Below are positions 22,384 through 31,633 of a stretch of DNA of 64,000 nt, piece after piece. The translations under genes were made by a program, and so were the position numbers. The stretch's first letter is position 1, and the number at the start of each line of letters is the position of its first letter. Below the pieces are notes generated by a model that made no database searches, had not been told where the DNA came from, and saw only the letters and a program-made list of their open reading frames with translations. The DNA is from Pseudanabaena yagii GIHE-NHR1 (GTDB lineage Bacteria; Cyanobacteriota; Cyanobacteriia; Pseudanabaenales; Pseudanabaenaceae): NCBI RefSeq assembly GCF_012863495.1, contig NZ_JAAVJL010000001.1, positions 3,591,501-3,655,500 of the forward strand, written 5' to 3'.

Positions 22384-22434
22384 TTAGAGGAATTTTTAAA
22401 GCGTGGTAAAGCGACGCTTTAAAAATTTCTCTAA
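22384..22434. terminator. Hairpin downstream of the S4 gene
   Basis: TTAGAGGAATTTTTAAAGCG (from 22384) pairs with the inverse at 22414-22434 across a 9-base loop; one mismatch. On the minus strand it lies just after the S4 gene. Confidence 0.6.
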
Positions 22435-22448
22435 GCTGTACTTAAAAT

Positions 22449-22679
22449 TTATTGAGGAGTAACTACATGAATTGTAAAGCCATAGCCACTTACTCTTTGT
22501 CCAGCGCGGACTTTACAACCTTTGCGTAATTCAGTCTGACCATCTACCTCCACCTCACCGTCAATAATCATTAACTTGGCAGCACCACCCGTATCCGCAA
22601 CCCCACAAACCTTTAATAAATTGCACAAAGTAATATATTCACCTGCTAGTTCAAAGGTTTCCTGAAAATTTTCTTGCAT
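22449..22679 (-). CDS. S4-domain RNA-binding protein (YbcJ-like)
   Basis: A 76-residue protein consisting of a single S4 fold: ITLCNLLKVCGVADTGGAAK is the helical pair that binds RNA and IDGEVEVDGQTELRKGCKVR is the following beta-loop. Length and wording match the small YbcJ/YaaA family of free-standing S4 proteins, thought to act around ribosomes. No partner gene is adjacent: prfC is divergent, 166 bp away. The family call is confident, the cellular role unknown. Confidence 0.85.
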   Translation of the reverse strand: MQENFQETFELAGEYITLCNLLKVCGVADTGGAAKLMIIDGEVEVDGQTELRKGCKVRAGQRVSGYGFTIHVVTPQ

Positions 22680-22845
22680 TGTGTTTTTATTAAGTTAATT
22701 TGCGCTAAAAAGTAAGCATAATAGATGCAGTATCGCGAAATCTCGATTCGGCTAAAAATAGTTTAATGATTAGAGCTTAGCTCTGCTCATGCATACTGCC
22801 ATCTTTATTGAGCACCACCCTAAAAATTAGTTCGTTAAAATTTCC

Positions 22846-24471
22846 ATGAGTCAACTGTGGCAAGAGTTAGAGCGCGAAGTCGAAAGGCGGCGCACCTTTG
22901 CAATTATTTCCCACCCCGATGCGGGGAAAACTACCCTTACTGAAAAACTATTGCTGTACGGAGGTGCGATCCACCTTGCGGGTGCGGTCAAAGCTAGAGC
23001 CGCTCAGCGTCATGCTACATCAGACTGGATGGAATTAGAGAAACAACGCGGGATTTCGATTACCTCGACGGTGTTGCAATTTGACTATATGGGCTATTGC
23101 ATTAATTTGCTCGATACCCCCGGCCACAAAGATTTTAGTGAAGACACCTATCGCACCCTCGCGGCGGCGGACAATGCGGTGATGCTGGTTGATGGGGCAA
23201 AGGGCTTAGAGCCACAAACTCGGAAGTTATTTGAAGTTTGTCGGATGCGATCGCTGCCAATTTTTACCTTCATCAATAAAATGGATCGCCCCACCCGTGA
23301 GCCATTGGAACTGTTAGATGAAATCGAAAAAGAGTTAGGGATCACTCCCTATGTGATGAATTGGGCGATTGGTACGGGCGATCAGTTTAAAGGTGTGTAC
23401 GATCGCGCTACGAAAACCGTGCATTTGTTTCAACGAAGCGCTCACGGACAACGCGAAGCAACCGTTGATATCTATCCCTATGATGATCCCCAAGCCATTA
23501 AATTTATTGGCAATAATCTCTATAACCAACTGCTCGAAGACTTAGAAGTTCTCGATTCCCTCGGTGCAGAATGGAATACGCAGGATTTACATCGGGGTAA
23601 ACTCACCCCAATTTTCTTTGGTAGTGCCATGACCAATTTTGGTGTGGAACTATTCTTGAAATCTTTTCTAGAATTTGGCATGACTCCCACTGTCCACGAA
23701 AGCTCAAGTGGTGAAGTCTCGCCAACGGATGAAGATTTCTCCGCCTTTGTCTTCAAGCTGCAAGCGAATATGGATCCACGCCATCGCGATCGCATTGCCT
23801 TTGTGCGGGTTTGCTCTGGCAAGTTTGAGAAAGACATGAGTGTGACACATTTACGCAGTGGTAAGAGCATTCGGCTGTCCCATGCCCAAAAATTATTTGG
23901 TCAGGATCGTGAGGCGATCGATGTTGCCTATGCAGGTGATGTCATCGGCTTGAATAATCCCGGAATGTTTGCGATCGGTGACACGATTTATCTTGGTAAA
24001 AAGCGTCAATATGCGGGAATTCCCTGCTTTTCTCCAGAACTATTCTGTACACTCCGTAATCCTAATCCTTCTAAGTTCAAGCAATTCCGTAAAGGGATTT
24101 CTGAACTACAGGAGGAAGGTGCAATTCAAATTATGTATTCCGTTGATGAATCGAAGCGCGATCCAATTCTAGCTGCCGTCGGACAGTTACAGTTTGAAGT
24201 CGCTCAGTATCGACTCCAAAGCGAATACAGTGTCGAAACCATTCTCGAATCGATGCCTTATTCCGTAGCGAGATGGGTTGAGGATGGCTGGGAAGCGCTC
24301 GAAGCTGTGGGTAGACTATTTAATACAATGGTGGTCAAAGATAGCTGGAATCGTCCTGTTTTGTTATTTAAAAACCAATGGAACTTAAATCAAGTGGAAG
24401 CTGATCACCCTAAGTTGAGATTAAAAGCGATCGCCCCCATTGCCGAGTTAACTACTACTGATACAAAGTAA
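22846..24471 (+). CDS. prfC: Peptide chain release factor 3
   Basis: A 541-residue translational GTPase that removes RF1/RF2 from the ribosome after termination. G1 is [15 protein letters not shown] (about residues 22-36), the switch region has [14 protein letters not shown]3 is [16 protein letters not shown] and G4 is [18 protein letters not shown]. The domain layout and full length match bacterial RF3. Start ATG at 22846. It lies alone between the divergent S4 gene and the Coq4-like gene. The foldback repeat at 24488-24567 lies just after its stop codon. Confidence 0.95.
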   Translation: MSQLWQELEREVERRRTFAIISHPDAGKTTLTEKLLLYGGAIHLAGAVKARAAQRHATSDWMELEKQRGISITSTVLQFDYMGYCINLLDTPGHKDFSEDTYRTLAAADNAVMLVDGAKGLEPQTRKLFEVCRMRSLPIFTFINKMDRPTREPLELLDEIEKELGITPYVMNWAIGTGDQFKGVYDRATKTVHLFQRSAHGQREATVDIYPYDDPQAIKFIGNNLYNQLLEDLEVLDSLGAEWNTQDLHRGKLTPIFFGSAMTNFGVELFLKSFLEFGMTPTVHESSSGEVSPTDEDFSAFVFKLQANMDPRHRDRIAFVRVCSGKFEKDMSVTHLRSGKSIRLSHAQKLFGQDREAIDVAYAGDVIGLNNPGMFAIGDTIYLGKKRQYAGIPCFSPELFCTLRNPNPSKFKQFRKGISELQEEGAIQIMYSVDESKRDPILAAVGQLQFEVAQYRLQSEYSVETILESMPYSVARWVEDGWEALEAVGRLFNTMVVKDSWNRPVLLFKNQWNLNQVEADHPKLRLKAIAPIAELTTTDTK

Positions 24472-24487
24472 GTCCTACATATACCAA

Positions 24488-24567
24488 ACCGTAGGATGTG
24501 CTAGTTAAACGTAACGCATTTAATAACTAGTAAATATGGGTTACGCTGTCGCTAACCCATCCTACGG
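24488..24567. repeat. Foldback repeat, GTAGGATGGGTTAGCG type
   Basis: CCGTAGGATG near 24490 pairs with CATCCTACGG ending at 24567, with further inverted segments (GTTAAACGTAACGC against GGGTTACGCTGTCGCTAAC). This resembles a repeat type scattered in many cyanobacterial and other bacterial genomes. It lies between prfC and the Coq4-like gene. Confidence 0.7.
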
Positions 24568-24599
24568 ATTCATCAATTTACTTGTTATTACTGAAAACT

Positions 24600-25256
24600 A
24601 TGACTGAGTCATTGGATGCTAAACAAAAAAGAGAAGAAGCTCTGTTATCGGCATTTCTAGAAATGGTGCGATCGCCTGATGGAGATTTTGGTGTAATTGA
24701 TCGCCTTGCGGCGGCGAGTGCAGATTTAGAAAGCTTACAATTAATGATTCAGTCTTTATCTCGCCATCCTCAAGGGAAACTTGCTTTTGCGACCTATCCC
24801 CGTGTTGGTGTAGTTGATTTAGAACAGCTTGCCCTTTTGCCAAGTCATACTCTTGGTTATACCTATGCTCAGCATATGATCAAAAACAACCTCAAGCCAT
24901 TGCAAATGAAGCCTAGTAACAATGACTATGAGTTTTTAGGTGCACATATTACCGAAACCCATGATATTTGGCATGTGATTACGGGATTTGAGACCAATAT
25001 TATTGGCGAGATTCAGTTAGAAGCTTTCTATGTATCCCAAATGCGTTTCAGCCGATTCTGGTTAGCTTTAATTACCAAAAATCTCTTAAAAACTGTGGTC
25101 TATGATATTGAACGTTCTACAGAGTATATGGATGCGATCGCACAGGGATGGCTTTTGGCAAAACATGCTCAACCTCTATTTGGGATAGATTGGAAACTTC
25201 TGTGGGAGAAGCCTCTAACGGAGCTTCGCGATTCATTGAATATCAAGATTTTATAA
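24600..25256 (+). CDS. Coq4 family protein
   Basis: A 218-residue protein. The signature ITETHDIWHVITGF (near residue 118) holds the HDxxH zinc-type motif of Coq4, and the surrounding helices (LGYTYAQHMIKNNLKPLQ; EIQLEAFYVSQM) match the family. In mitochondria and proteobacteria Coq4 acts in ubiquinone synthesis. Cyanobacteria make plastoquinone instead, so the role here is open: quinone-ring modification or lipid binding are possible. The frame extends to a TTG at 24582, but the ATG at 24600 is the better start. It follows a foldback repeat and lies alone. Confidence 0.85.
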   Translation: MTESLDAKQKREEALLSAFLEMVRSPDGDFGVIDRLAAASADLESLQLMIQSLSRHPQGKLAFATYPRVGVVDLEQLALLPSHTLGYTYAQHMIKNNLKPLQMKPSNNDYEFLGAHITETHDIWHVITGFETNIIGEIQLEAFYVSQMRFSRFWLALITKNLLKTVVYDIERSTEYMDAIAQGWLLAKHAQPLFGIDWKLLWEKPLTELRDSLNIKIL

Positions 25257-25759
25257 AATAATCATTTTATAGAAGGCAAAATACTATTGTGATCGTGGCG
25301 ATCGCTATATATCTTTAGAAATAATTCTTTAGTATCATTTTTTAATCGCTATAAACGAAGCACATTGCAAATGTATTTAACAATACTTTACATAATTGTA
25401 AAATAGTTGTAATGTTAGCGCCATGTTAAAAGTTGGTATAAATTTCCTTTTGGCTACTGTACAGATCATGATTACTAATGGAGGTAATGTCATGACAGAA
25501 CTAGGTATGCAATTGCAAGACTGATGAAGGCTTCATCGTGCTTTTACGAAGCACTTTGTTGTCACAAATGACTAAACAAACCTTTTAGAAGTCAACATAT
25601 ATAAAAGTTTGGTCATCTGCTGGCAACAAAACTCGCAACGGGATTACTTTTTGTCTCACAAAATTTACGTTGTATGGTTTCGTGCTAACGGCATAGGTTA
25701 GAGAATCCATATCAACCCCAAACAGTAAAAAATAGTGAGACCTCAACATCGGAGGTTTT
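25257..25759. other. Intergenic region with a candidate 10-codon leader
   Basis: A 503-bp gap. Apart from the small reading frame and hairpin described separately, it is AT-rich with no recognisable gene. The last 20 bases carry GGAGGT, the ribosome binding site of the SDR gene. Confidence 0.5.
25492..25524 (+). CDS. Candidate leader peptide (10 codons)
   Basis: ATG at 25492 is preceded by GGAGGT (25480-25485) with six bases between, an excellent ribosome binding site. The frame encodes MTELGMQLQD and stops at TGA. About 10 bases later a short stem GTGCTT/AAGCAC is followed by TTTGTT. This looks like a translated leader with an attenuator-like hairpin, ahead of the SDR gene. It could equally be the decayed start of a longer gene: shifting frame by one base opens 22 more codons. 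Confidence 0.3.
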   Translation: MTELGMQLQD

Positions 25760-26533
25760 ATGAATGTACGCGGAAAAACGGCTCTGATTACAGGAGCTTC
25801 GAGGGGTATTGGTCGAGCGATCGCCTTAGAATTAGCTCACCACGGTGTAAAGTGCTTGATTCTGGTTGCCCGCGATCAAGACCGTTTAAATTCTCTAGCT
25901 TCTGAAATAGAAGATTTAGGGATAGAAGCTGTAAGTCTACCTTTAGACCTATCACAAACGATTGAAGTGAACATTGCGATCGCCCAAGTATGGAGAGATG
26001 TTGGTCCTATTGATATTTTGATTAACTGTGCGGGTGTGGCGCATCAATCCTCATTTTTGCGATCGCGCTTTCAAGATGTGCAGTCGGAAATCGAAATTAA
26101 TCTACTGGGTATGTATGCAATCACCCGCATGGTGGCACGACGAATGGCGGTGCAGCGTCGAGGCAGCATCGTCAATGTGTCTAGCCTGATGGGTAAAGTT
26201 GCTGCACCAACGATGGCAACCTATTCGGCGACTAAGTTTGCGATCGTTGGTTTTACTCAAGCTCTGCGTGGAGAGTTAGCTGCTTACAACATCAAAGTAT
26301 CGGCTTTACTTCCCTCTCTCACAGATACAGATATGGCGCAGGATTTAGAGTGGTTTCGTTGGGTTTCCCTAATGACTCCTAAGCAAGTTGCTAAGGCTCT
26401 CATCTCTGGATTAGAGCGCGAAGCACCCGAAATTCTGGTCGGCTGGCAGAGTCATCTCGCAGTTTGGTGTCATCGGCTCTTTCCATTCCTAATGGAAAAG
26501 ATCTTGCTCATGGCTGCTCCTAAAGTTAGTTAA
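25760..26533 (+). CDS. Short-chain dehydrogenase/reductase
   Basis: A 257-residue classical SDR using NAD(P). The cofactor glycines are in TGASRGIGRAIA (residues 11-22), NCAG is near 90, catalytic Ser is in NVSSLMGK and the Tyr/Lys pair in YSATKFA. The C-terminal third (PEILVGWQSHLAVWCHRLFP) is hydrophobic, as in SDRs acting on lipids or in 3-oxoacyl reduction, and may touch membranes. The substrate cannot be told from sequence. The ribosome binding site GGAGGT lies just before the ATG. The gene ends at a perfect 16-bp hairpin. Confidence 0.87.
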   Translation: MNVRGKTALITGASRGIGRAIALELAHHGVKCLILVARDQDRLNSLASEIEDLGIEAVSLPLDLSQTIEVNIAIAQVWRDVGPIDILINCAGVAHQSSFLRSRFQDVQSEIEINLLGMYAITRMVARRMAVQRRGSIVNVSSLMGKVAAPTMATYSATKFAIVGFTQALRGELAAYNIKVSALLPSLTDTDMAQDLEWFRWVSLMTPKQVAKALISGLEREAPEILVGWQSHLAVWCHRLFPFLMEKILLMAAPKVS

Positions 26534-26567
26534 AAAAGAGAGAACTGCTTCGCAGTTCTCTCTTTTT
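26533..26567. terminator. Bidirectional terminator hairpin
   Basis: 16-bp perfect stem (26533-26548 with 26552-26567), triloop TTC, T-run on the plus strand and, read inversely, also on the minus strand for the convergent GNAT gene. Confidence 0.85.
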
Positions 26568-26569
26568 GA

Positions 26570-27130
26570 TTAGAGTAAAAAATCAGGCGATCGCGTAATT
26601 GCATACATCTTGACATCCCAAGGACGATTTTTTGTGAATACATAATTATGTAGAATTCCTTCAAACTGCATTCCAGATTTTTCTAAAACTCTGGCTGAGC
26701 CAATATTATCAACAGCGCAATATGCCTGAATCCTGAGCAAATGCATCACATGAAAACCGAAAGTGATCGCCGCTTGTGCGGCTTCTGTCATTAATCCCTG
26801 TCCCCAATATTCCCTTGCGATGACATAGCCCAATTCCGCACGGCGATGGATTGGCGTGTTGTGCAAACTGCAAGTCCCAATTAATTTGCCACTTTCTTTC
26901 TCAACGATTCCCCACTTCATTCCTTTCCCAGAACGATAGATCGCAAAGGCAACGTTATTTAAATATTCGTAGGTATCCTTTATTGACTGATGTGCATCCC
27001 ATAATGTGTAAGTTGTGACTTGAGGATCGCTAGCATAGGCAAAGATATCCTCGGCATCTTCAATGGTTATTTTACGAAGAATCAGTCTTGGTGTTTGTAA
27101 AGTTAGAAATTGTTCTGGCAGATCTCGCAT
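26570..27130 (-). CDS. GNAT N-acetyltransferase, RimJ/RimL-like
   Basis: A 186-residue acetyltransferase. It opens with LQTPRLILRKITIEDAEDIF, typical of the RimJ/RimL subgroup, and has the acetyl-CoA site around YVIAREYWGQGLMTEAA (about residues 96-112) followed by HLLRIQAYCAVDNIGSARVL. Members acetylate N-terminal amino acids of ribosomal proteins, antibiotics or small molecules; the substrate here is unknown. It converges with the SDR gene at a shared terminator. Confidence 0.85.
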   Translation of the reverse strand: MRDLPEQFLTLQTPRLILRKITIEDAEDIFAYASDPQVTTYTLWDAHQSIKDTYEYLNNVAFAIYRSGKGMKWGIVEKESGKLIGTCSLHNTPIHRRAELGYVIAREYWGQGLMTEAAQAAITFGFHVMHLLRIQAYCAVDNIGSARVLEKSGMQFEGILHNYVFTKNRPWDVKMYAITRSPDFLL

Positions 27131-27277
27131 GGTGATAGGTCTATAAATTTTCTACACAATGCTTTACATTTCACCTAGCATCACAGACTAAATGTAAAGT
27201 ATTTATTTAGTGATAAACGCTTATAACAAATCCTAAGTCCAATCCCTGAAATATTTAGTAATTACAAAGAAACGATT

Positions 27278-28300
27278 ATGACTATCGCTCCTGTTGCTCC
27301 TAGTAAGGTTTTACCAAAAGTTCCTGTTGATTCTAAGACTCGCGTGAAACAATTCATGCAGAACTTACAAGACAGCATTTGCCAAGGTTTAGAGGAATTA
27401 GACGGCAAAGCTAAATTTAAACAAGATCAGTGGGAACGACCTGAAGGCGGCGGCGGCAGATCTCGTGTAATTACCGATGGTGACTATTTTGATAAGGGTG
27501 GCGTAAATTTCTCTGAGGTCTTTGGCTCCCAATTGCCCCCAACCATTTTGCGCCATCATCCAGAAGTTGCAGGCGAAACATTTTATGCAACGGGGACTTC
27601 GATGGTGCTGCATCCTAAAAATCCTTACGCACCAACAGTTCACCTAAACTATCGTTATTTTGAAGCAGGTCCAATCTGGTGGTTTGGTGGCGGACTCGAC
27701 CTCACCCCTTACTATGGCTTTGGCGAAGATGCTAAGCATTTGCACACTACACTCAAAGCTGCTTGCGATCGCCACAATCCCAATTACTATCCTGTTTTCA
27801 AGCAATGGTGTGATGATTACTTTTTCCTCAAGCACCGTGGTGAGACTCGTGGGGTCGGTGGTATTTTCTTTGACTACCAAAATGGTGAAGAAGGACTTTA
27901 TAAAAACAGTAATGACTCGACAACTGCTCAGGTCATGAGTGACGAGATCGGTGATGTACCTCGTACTTGGGAAGAAATTTTCGCCTTTGTTCAGGATTGT
28001 GGTAATGCGTTCTTGCCTGCCTATACCCCGATCGCCAATCGTCGTCGCAATATGGAATTTGGCGATCGCGAAAAGCAATGGCAACTCTACCGTCGTGGAC
28101 GTTATGTTGAATTCAACCTTGTCTATGATCGCGGCACAATTTTCGGTCTGCAAACCAATGGACGCACCGAGTCAATTTTGATGTCACTTCCTCCTCTAGT
28201 ACGTTGGGATTATGATTATCATCCTGAACCCAATACCCCTGAAGCGGAATTGCACACAACCTTCCTAAAACCCCAAGACTGGGTTAACTGGCAAGGTTAA
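27278..28300 (+). CDS. hemF: Oxygen-dependent coproporphyrinogen III oxidase
   Basis: A 340-residue enzyme converting coproporphyrinogen III to protoporphyrinogen IX with O2, in the pathway to haem, chlorophyll and bilins. The family signature is complete: [72 protein letters not shown] and [20 protein letters not shown]. Length is normal and the gene is intact. It stands alone and ends in a hairpin (AAAAAAGCACCTC, loop GTAA). An oxygen-independent counterpart is not in this window. Confidence 0.97.
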   Translation: MTIAPVAPSKVLPKVPVDSKTRVKQFMQNLQDSICQGLEELDGKAKFKQDQWERPEGGGGRSRVITDGDYFDKGGVNFSEVFGSQLPPTILRHHPEVAGETFYATGTSMVLHPKNPYAPTVHLNYRYFEAGPIWWFGGGLDLTPYYGFGEDAKHLHTTLKAACDRHNPNYYPVFKQWCDDYFFLKHRGETRGVGGIFFDYQNGEEGLYKNSNDSTTAQVMSDEIGDVPRTWEEIFAFVQDCGNAFLPAYTPIANRRRNMEFGDREKQWQLYRRGRYVEFNLVYDRGTIFGLQTNGRTESILMSLPPLVRWDYDYHPEPNTPEAELHTTFLKPQDWVNWQG

Positions 28301-28301
28301 T

Positions 28302-28331
28302 AAAAAAGCACCTCGTAAGAGGTGCTTTTTT
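28302..28331. terminator. hemF terminator
   Basis: 13-bp perfect stem, AAAAAAGCACCTC against GAGGTGCTTTTTT with a 4-base loop, directly after the hemF stop codon. Confidence 0.85.
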
Positions 28332-28440
28332 ATAGCAATGTAAGAAAACAAATCAAAACCCAAATATAGTGAAGGCGGCACTTCGTGCCGCCTTCACTAT
28401 ATTTGGGTTTTATGTTCTAAGCAAAACTTACATTGCTATA
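28331..28440. repeat. 110-bp nested palindromic element
   Basis: Outer perfect 14-bp inverted ends TATAGCAATGTAAG (28331-28344 and 28427-28440) enclose a perfect 27-bp stem (28355-28381 with 28385-28411, loop TTC). The two palindromes are separated by AT-rich arms. The layout is that of a small non-autonomous element; the ends start and finish with TA. Confidence 0.8.
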
Positions 28441-28482
28441 TTAGAAAAATATAATGTCCAAAAGATTTCAATGTTCAGGCTT

Positions 28483-28898
28483 ATGACAGAAATCAGCAAT
28501 TCCATCACTGAAAATTTTGCAATTAATGTGTATCCACAAAATAATGGGTGGTATATCTGCGAACTGTTAGACCTCTCCACTAATACTATTCGCTGCTATT
28601 GCAGACAAGAGAACATGCGATCGCTAATGCGCTGGAAAAGCTAGCAGCAAGCTATCGACAGATTGCTGAGGATCAACAACAAAACATCGCTTGGGAAGAA
28701 ACAAAAAAATCAGAAACGGGAGAAGTTATTGATAGTTTTTACCATGTAATTCTTCACTACGAAGACATTATTGAAGTAGAGTCAAAGTTTGAAGCATTGC
28801 ATAACACAATTATAGGAAACACTGTAGTTGAAAATGCCATAATCACAGTGCTTGAAATTGATCAAGATCTTCCAATTGAGCCATTAACAAAATTATGA
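28483..28898 (+). pseudogene. Frameshifted small hypothetical gene
   Basis: Two overlapping frames make one protein. The first runs from ATG 28483 (or 28471) through NGWYICELLDLSTNTIRCYC; the second continues from about 28599 with QTREHAIANALEKLAASYR to FYHVILHYEDIIEVESKF and ends at 28898. Joining them at CYC/QTREH near 28600 needs one extra base, so one base is missing. The joint falls in TGCTATTGCAGACA, which has no slippery heptamer, so programmed shifting is unlikely. Either the gene is freshly inactivated or the base call is wrong. I do not recognise the protein beyond its being of a cyanobacterial hypothetical type. Confidence 0.6.
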
Positions 28899-28910
28899 GA
28901 TTGGTAGTGC

Positions 28911-28961
28911 TAAATAGGTAAAGATGGGCGGCGCGAAGCGCCGCCCATCTTTACCTATTTA
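28911..28961. repeat. 24-bp perfect triloop hairpin with flanking direct repeats
   Basis: TAAATAGGTAAAGATGGGCG plus GCGC (28911-28934) pairs perfectly with 28938-28961 around GAA. ATGAGATT(A/G)G flanks it on both sides. A decayed relative of the flanking GGTAGTGC-AAATAG sequence occurs near 47020-47060 in the other orientation. It follows the frameshifted gene and could act as a terminator. Confidence 0.7.
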
Positions 28962-29035
28962 TGAGATTAGTCTATCTAAATCTCTAAGTCTCATTTTTAG
29001 AGTGATAATTTTAGATGGCAAGATAAAATGATCCA

Positions 29036-29737
29036 ATGTTAGAAATCAACAACCTTAGTGTTAACTATGGCGGAATTCAGGCTTTGCAAGATGTGAGCTT
29101 GACTGTCAATGAGGGCGAAGTTGTCACTTTAATCGGGGCAAATGGTGCGGGTAAAACAACAACTTTACGCACTATTTCGCGCTTGGTATCACCGCGATCG
29201 GGACAGATCCTCTACAACGGCAAAAATATTACGAGCTTAAGACCCGATCAAGTGGTGCAAGCTGGCATTGCCCATAGTCCCGAAGGTCGCAGAGTATTGG
29301 CTCGACAAACAGTATTAGATAATTTGGAACTCGGTGCTTTTTTGCGGAGCGATCGCTGGGGGATTAAAGCCGATATCGAAAAGCAATTTCAGATATTTCC
29401 ACGCCTCGGTGAGCGGCGCGATCAACTCGCTGGAACCCTAAGTGGTGGTGAACAACAAATGTTAGCGATCGCCCGTGCGGTGATGAGTCGCCCGAAGTTA
29501 TTACTGCTCGATGAACCGAGCTTAGGCTTAGCACCGCAAATTGTAAGGGAAATTTTTAAAACGATTGTGGAACTGAATAAATCTGGTGTAACTATTCTCT
29601 TAGTTGAGCAAAATGCCACCTTGGCTCTACAAAATGCAAACCGTGGCTACGTGATGGAATCAGGAATAATTACAATTGAAGGACAAGCTTCTGATTTATT
29701 AATTGACGAAAGAGTGCGTCAAGCGTACTTAGGATAG
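29036..29737 (+). CDS. ABC transporter ATPase, LivF/NatE-like
   Basis: A 233-residue ATP-binding subunit of the branched-chain or neutral amino-acid (or urea) transporter type. Walker A is GANGAGKTT (residues 35-43), the signature LSGGEQQMLAIARA, Walker B KLLLLDEPSLGLAP, and the LivF-type phrase GIAHSPEGRRVLARQTVLDNL is present. In cyanobacteria the matching subunit of the N-I neutral amino-acid system is NatE, and its genes are usually scattered as here. No permease or binding protein is adjacent, so the transported substrate is inferred from the family. Confidence 0.9.
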   Translation: MLEINNLSVNYGGIQALQDVSLTVNEGEVVTLIGANGAGKTTTLRTISRLVSPRSGQILYNGKNITSLRPDQVVQAGIAHSPEGRRVLARQTVLDNLELGAFLRSDRWGIKADIEKQFQIFPRLGERRDQLAGTLSGGEQQMLAIARAVMSRPKLLLLDEPSLGLAPQIVREIFKTIVELNKSGVTILLVEQNATLALQNANRGYVMESGIITIEGQASDLLIDERVRQAYLG

Positions 29738-29844
29738 TGGGGCAATACTCGCTCTTAGTCAAAAACTTTTTCGGATTTTCTGTTTTAACCAACACTTTTA
29801 ACGCACAATTTTAAGTAGATACCTAGCGCACCATATTGTTTCGT

Positions 29845-30939
29845 ATGATTGAGACCCTGAATAAGCTGCCTCGTTGGTTTTCGCTTGGCTTAACTTTTCC
29901 GTTGATTTTTCTCAATGGTTGGTTATTGCTATTGCTATGCCGAGAATTACAACCATTAGTCAGCATTCTCATTACGGCAACAGTGATTTCCTTTTTGCTA
30001 GATTATCCCATTCGCTTTCTAATTAAATTGAAAGTGAAGCGTGGTATTGCCGCAGGATTAGTGATCCTCATCTTTTTCATGCTGCTTGGCACTTTAGCTA
30101 TTTTTCTCGTGCCGCTAATTTTGGCACAGGCAAATGAATTACTTGTGCGTCTGCCTGATTGGATTAAGTCAGGTCAGCAGCAACTACAAACCATTGAGAC
30201 TTGGGCGCTCGCGCAGCAATTACCGATTGATATTAGTAGTACCTTTAATCAACTAATTGAAAAATTGACAGGTGTGCTGCGATCGCTAACCAGTCAACTT
30301 TTTAGCATCGTTTTTGGAGCGATCGGTAGTATTGTCAATGTCTTTTTAACTTTAGTATTTTCTATTTTTCTAGTTCTGCGTGGGCAAGATCTTTGGAATG
30401 GCTTACTTAGTTGGTTGCCCCAAAAATGGAATGATCAAGTGCGGAATTTGCTACCCCGCAATTTTGAACGCTTTATTGTCGGGCAAGTAACTTTAGCAAC
30501 TATCCTCGGCGTATGCCAAACCACAGCCCTGTTGATTTTAGGTGTCCCCTTGGCTCAACTGTTTGGATTTGGTATTGGGATTGCGAGTCTGATTCCCCTT
30601 GGTGGCTCCACATCAATTATTACGATCAGTCTATTGCTTGCCCTACAAAACTTTTGGTTAGGAGTAAAGGTTTTATTGGTAGCTGTAGCTGTTATTCAGG
30701 TCGTAGAAAATGTATTAGGCCCTCGCATTGTCGGTGAATTAACAGGACTGAACCCTGTTTGGATGTTAATTTCCCTAGATATTGGCTTTAAGCTCAATGG
30801 GGTTTTAGGTTTGTTAGTTGCCGTACCGATCGCAGGTTTTATCAAAGGCACTTTTGACACAATTCGTGGTGTTAAGCCACCAATAACTAAGGAGGTTGAG
30901 GTAATAGCCGACGCAAATACTGAAGTGTTACTAAAGTAA
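29845..30939 (+). CDS. AI-2E family transporter (PerM-like)
   Basis: A 364-residue permease with about eight membrane segments: a pair at residues 10-60, one near 70-95, a long soluble loop, then a cluster from about 200 to 340. The signature (PLGGSTSIITISLLLALQNF; VVENVLGPRIVGELTGLNPV) is that of the AI-2E/PerM/YhhT family. Members export various small molecules or exchange sodium for protons; the substrate here is unknown. An in-frame TTG lies three codons upstream (29836), but the ATG at 29845 is preferred. The short gap from livF (107 bp) allows cotranscription. Confidence 0.87.
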   Translation: MIETLNKLPRWFSLGLTFPLIFLNGWLLLLLCRELQPLVSILITATVISFLLDYPIRFLIKLKVKRGIAAGLVILIFFMLLGTLAIFLVPLILAQANELLVRLPDWIKSGQQQLQTIETWALAQQLPIDISSTFNQLIEKLTGVLRSLTSQLFSIVFGAIGSIVNVFLTLVFSIFLVLRGQDLWNGLLSWLPQKWNDQVRNLLPRNFERFIVGQVTLATILGVCQTTALLILGVPLAQLFGFGIGIASLIPLGGSTSIITISLLLALQNFWLGVKVLLVAVAVIQVVENVLGPRIVGELTGLNPVWMLISLDIGFKLNGVLGLLVAVPIAGFIKGTFDTIRGVKPPITKEVEVIADANTEVLLK

Positions 30940-31092
30940 AGAGAGCTATGGGCAAACCCCTTGGATTACTTTAAGTTTTTGTAACTTATAACCCAATCAA
31001 TAGATACTCTGTTAATCTAAATAAAATAAACATGAGCAGCGCAAATGCTACTCATGTTTCTCTTTTTATAGACCAACTGACAACTTGTGCAT

Positions 31093-31413
31093 ATGAAGCG
31101 TTTTCGGGATGAATGGATTGACGAATGGTGTCAAGAAAATGGTTGGACTGACCTATTCGTAGAGCGATGCTGTAATTATTGGGCATTTCCGCCCAGCTCT
31201 GTCATGCCCTTGCCAATCCCTAACGATACCCTTCGAGAGATCAAAGCTGCTAAGGGGATGAGTGATGATGAAAAGTTTTGGACATTAGCCGCGATCGCAA
31301 TTTCCTGTATTGCATCAATATTTAGTTTTATCTTTAAAAATCCCCTACCCATTACCTGTGCATTTGGCTGTGTCGCCTTTATCGTCGGACAGCTAGAAAT
31401 CGAAGAATTTTAA
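31093..31413 (+). CDS. Small membrane protein, hypothetical
   Basis: A 106-residue protein, starting at ATG 31093 (a GTG two codons upstream is possible). The N-terminal half is soluble with many Trp and Cys (EWIDEWCQENGWTDLFVERC), followed by LPIPNDTLREIKAAKGMSDD and two hydrophobic segments (about residues 62-78 and 84-100). I do not recognise the family beyond its being a cyanobacterial hypothetical type. It ends 10 bp before the first copy of the AGTTCGGG repeat. Confidence 0.6.
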   Translation: MKRFRDEWIDEWCQENGWTDLFVERCCNYWAFPPSSVMPLPIPNDTLREIKAAKGMSDDEKFWTLAAIAISCIASIFSFIFKNPLPITCAFGCVAFIVGQLEIEEF

Positions 31414-31423
31414 CCAAAACGTC

Positions 31424-31558
31424 AGTTCAGGTTAAGCTGGCAAATTTTAAAAGACTAAAAGTAAAAGCCTTGCTAAGCAAGGCTTTTACTTTTAGTCTTT
31501 GAGAGAGGGTTTGCAACGCAAATCCTCTCTCAAAGACCGTTTCAAATTATCCCGAACT
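31424..31558. repeat. AGTTCGGG-type small element, copy 1
   Basis: Ends AGTTC(A/G)GG with TTAAGC on one side and ATCCCGAACT on the other form imperfect inverted repeats. Inside are two hairpins: a stem of about 20 bp around TAA (AAAGCCTTGC/GCAAGGCTTT) and a second of about 17 bp around AAC (TTTGC/GCAAA). Copy 2 (34535-34669) is the same element inverted; a deleted copy 3 is at 58764-58821. Confidence 0.85.
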
Positions 31559-31564
31559 CTTGTT

Positions 31565-31633
31565 AATCAAAAGGGGATGCAATGCATCCCCTTTTGATTT
31601 AGACAAGAAAGGCTCGCTTAGCGAGCCTTTCTT
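31565..31633. terminator. Two hairpins downstream of opcA
   Basis: 31565-31599 is a 16-bp perfect stem with triloop AAT; 31605-31633 is a 13-bp perfect stem with triloop TTA. The second overlaps the opcA stop codon. Read on the minus strand both have T-rich 3' arms. Confidence 0.75.

Noticed and set aside
28595-28605. Programmed -1 frameshift in the small gene
   Set aside because: The sequence around the joint has no X XXY YYZ heptamer and no downstream stem in the right place.
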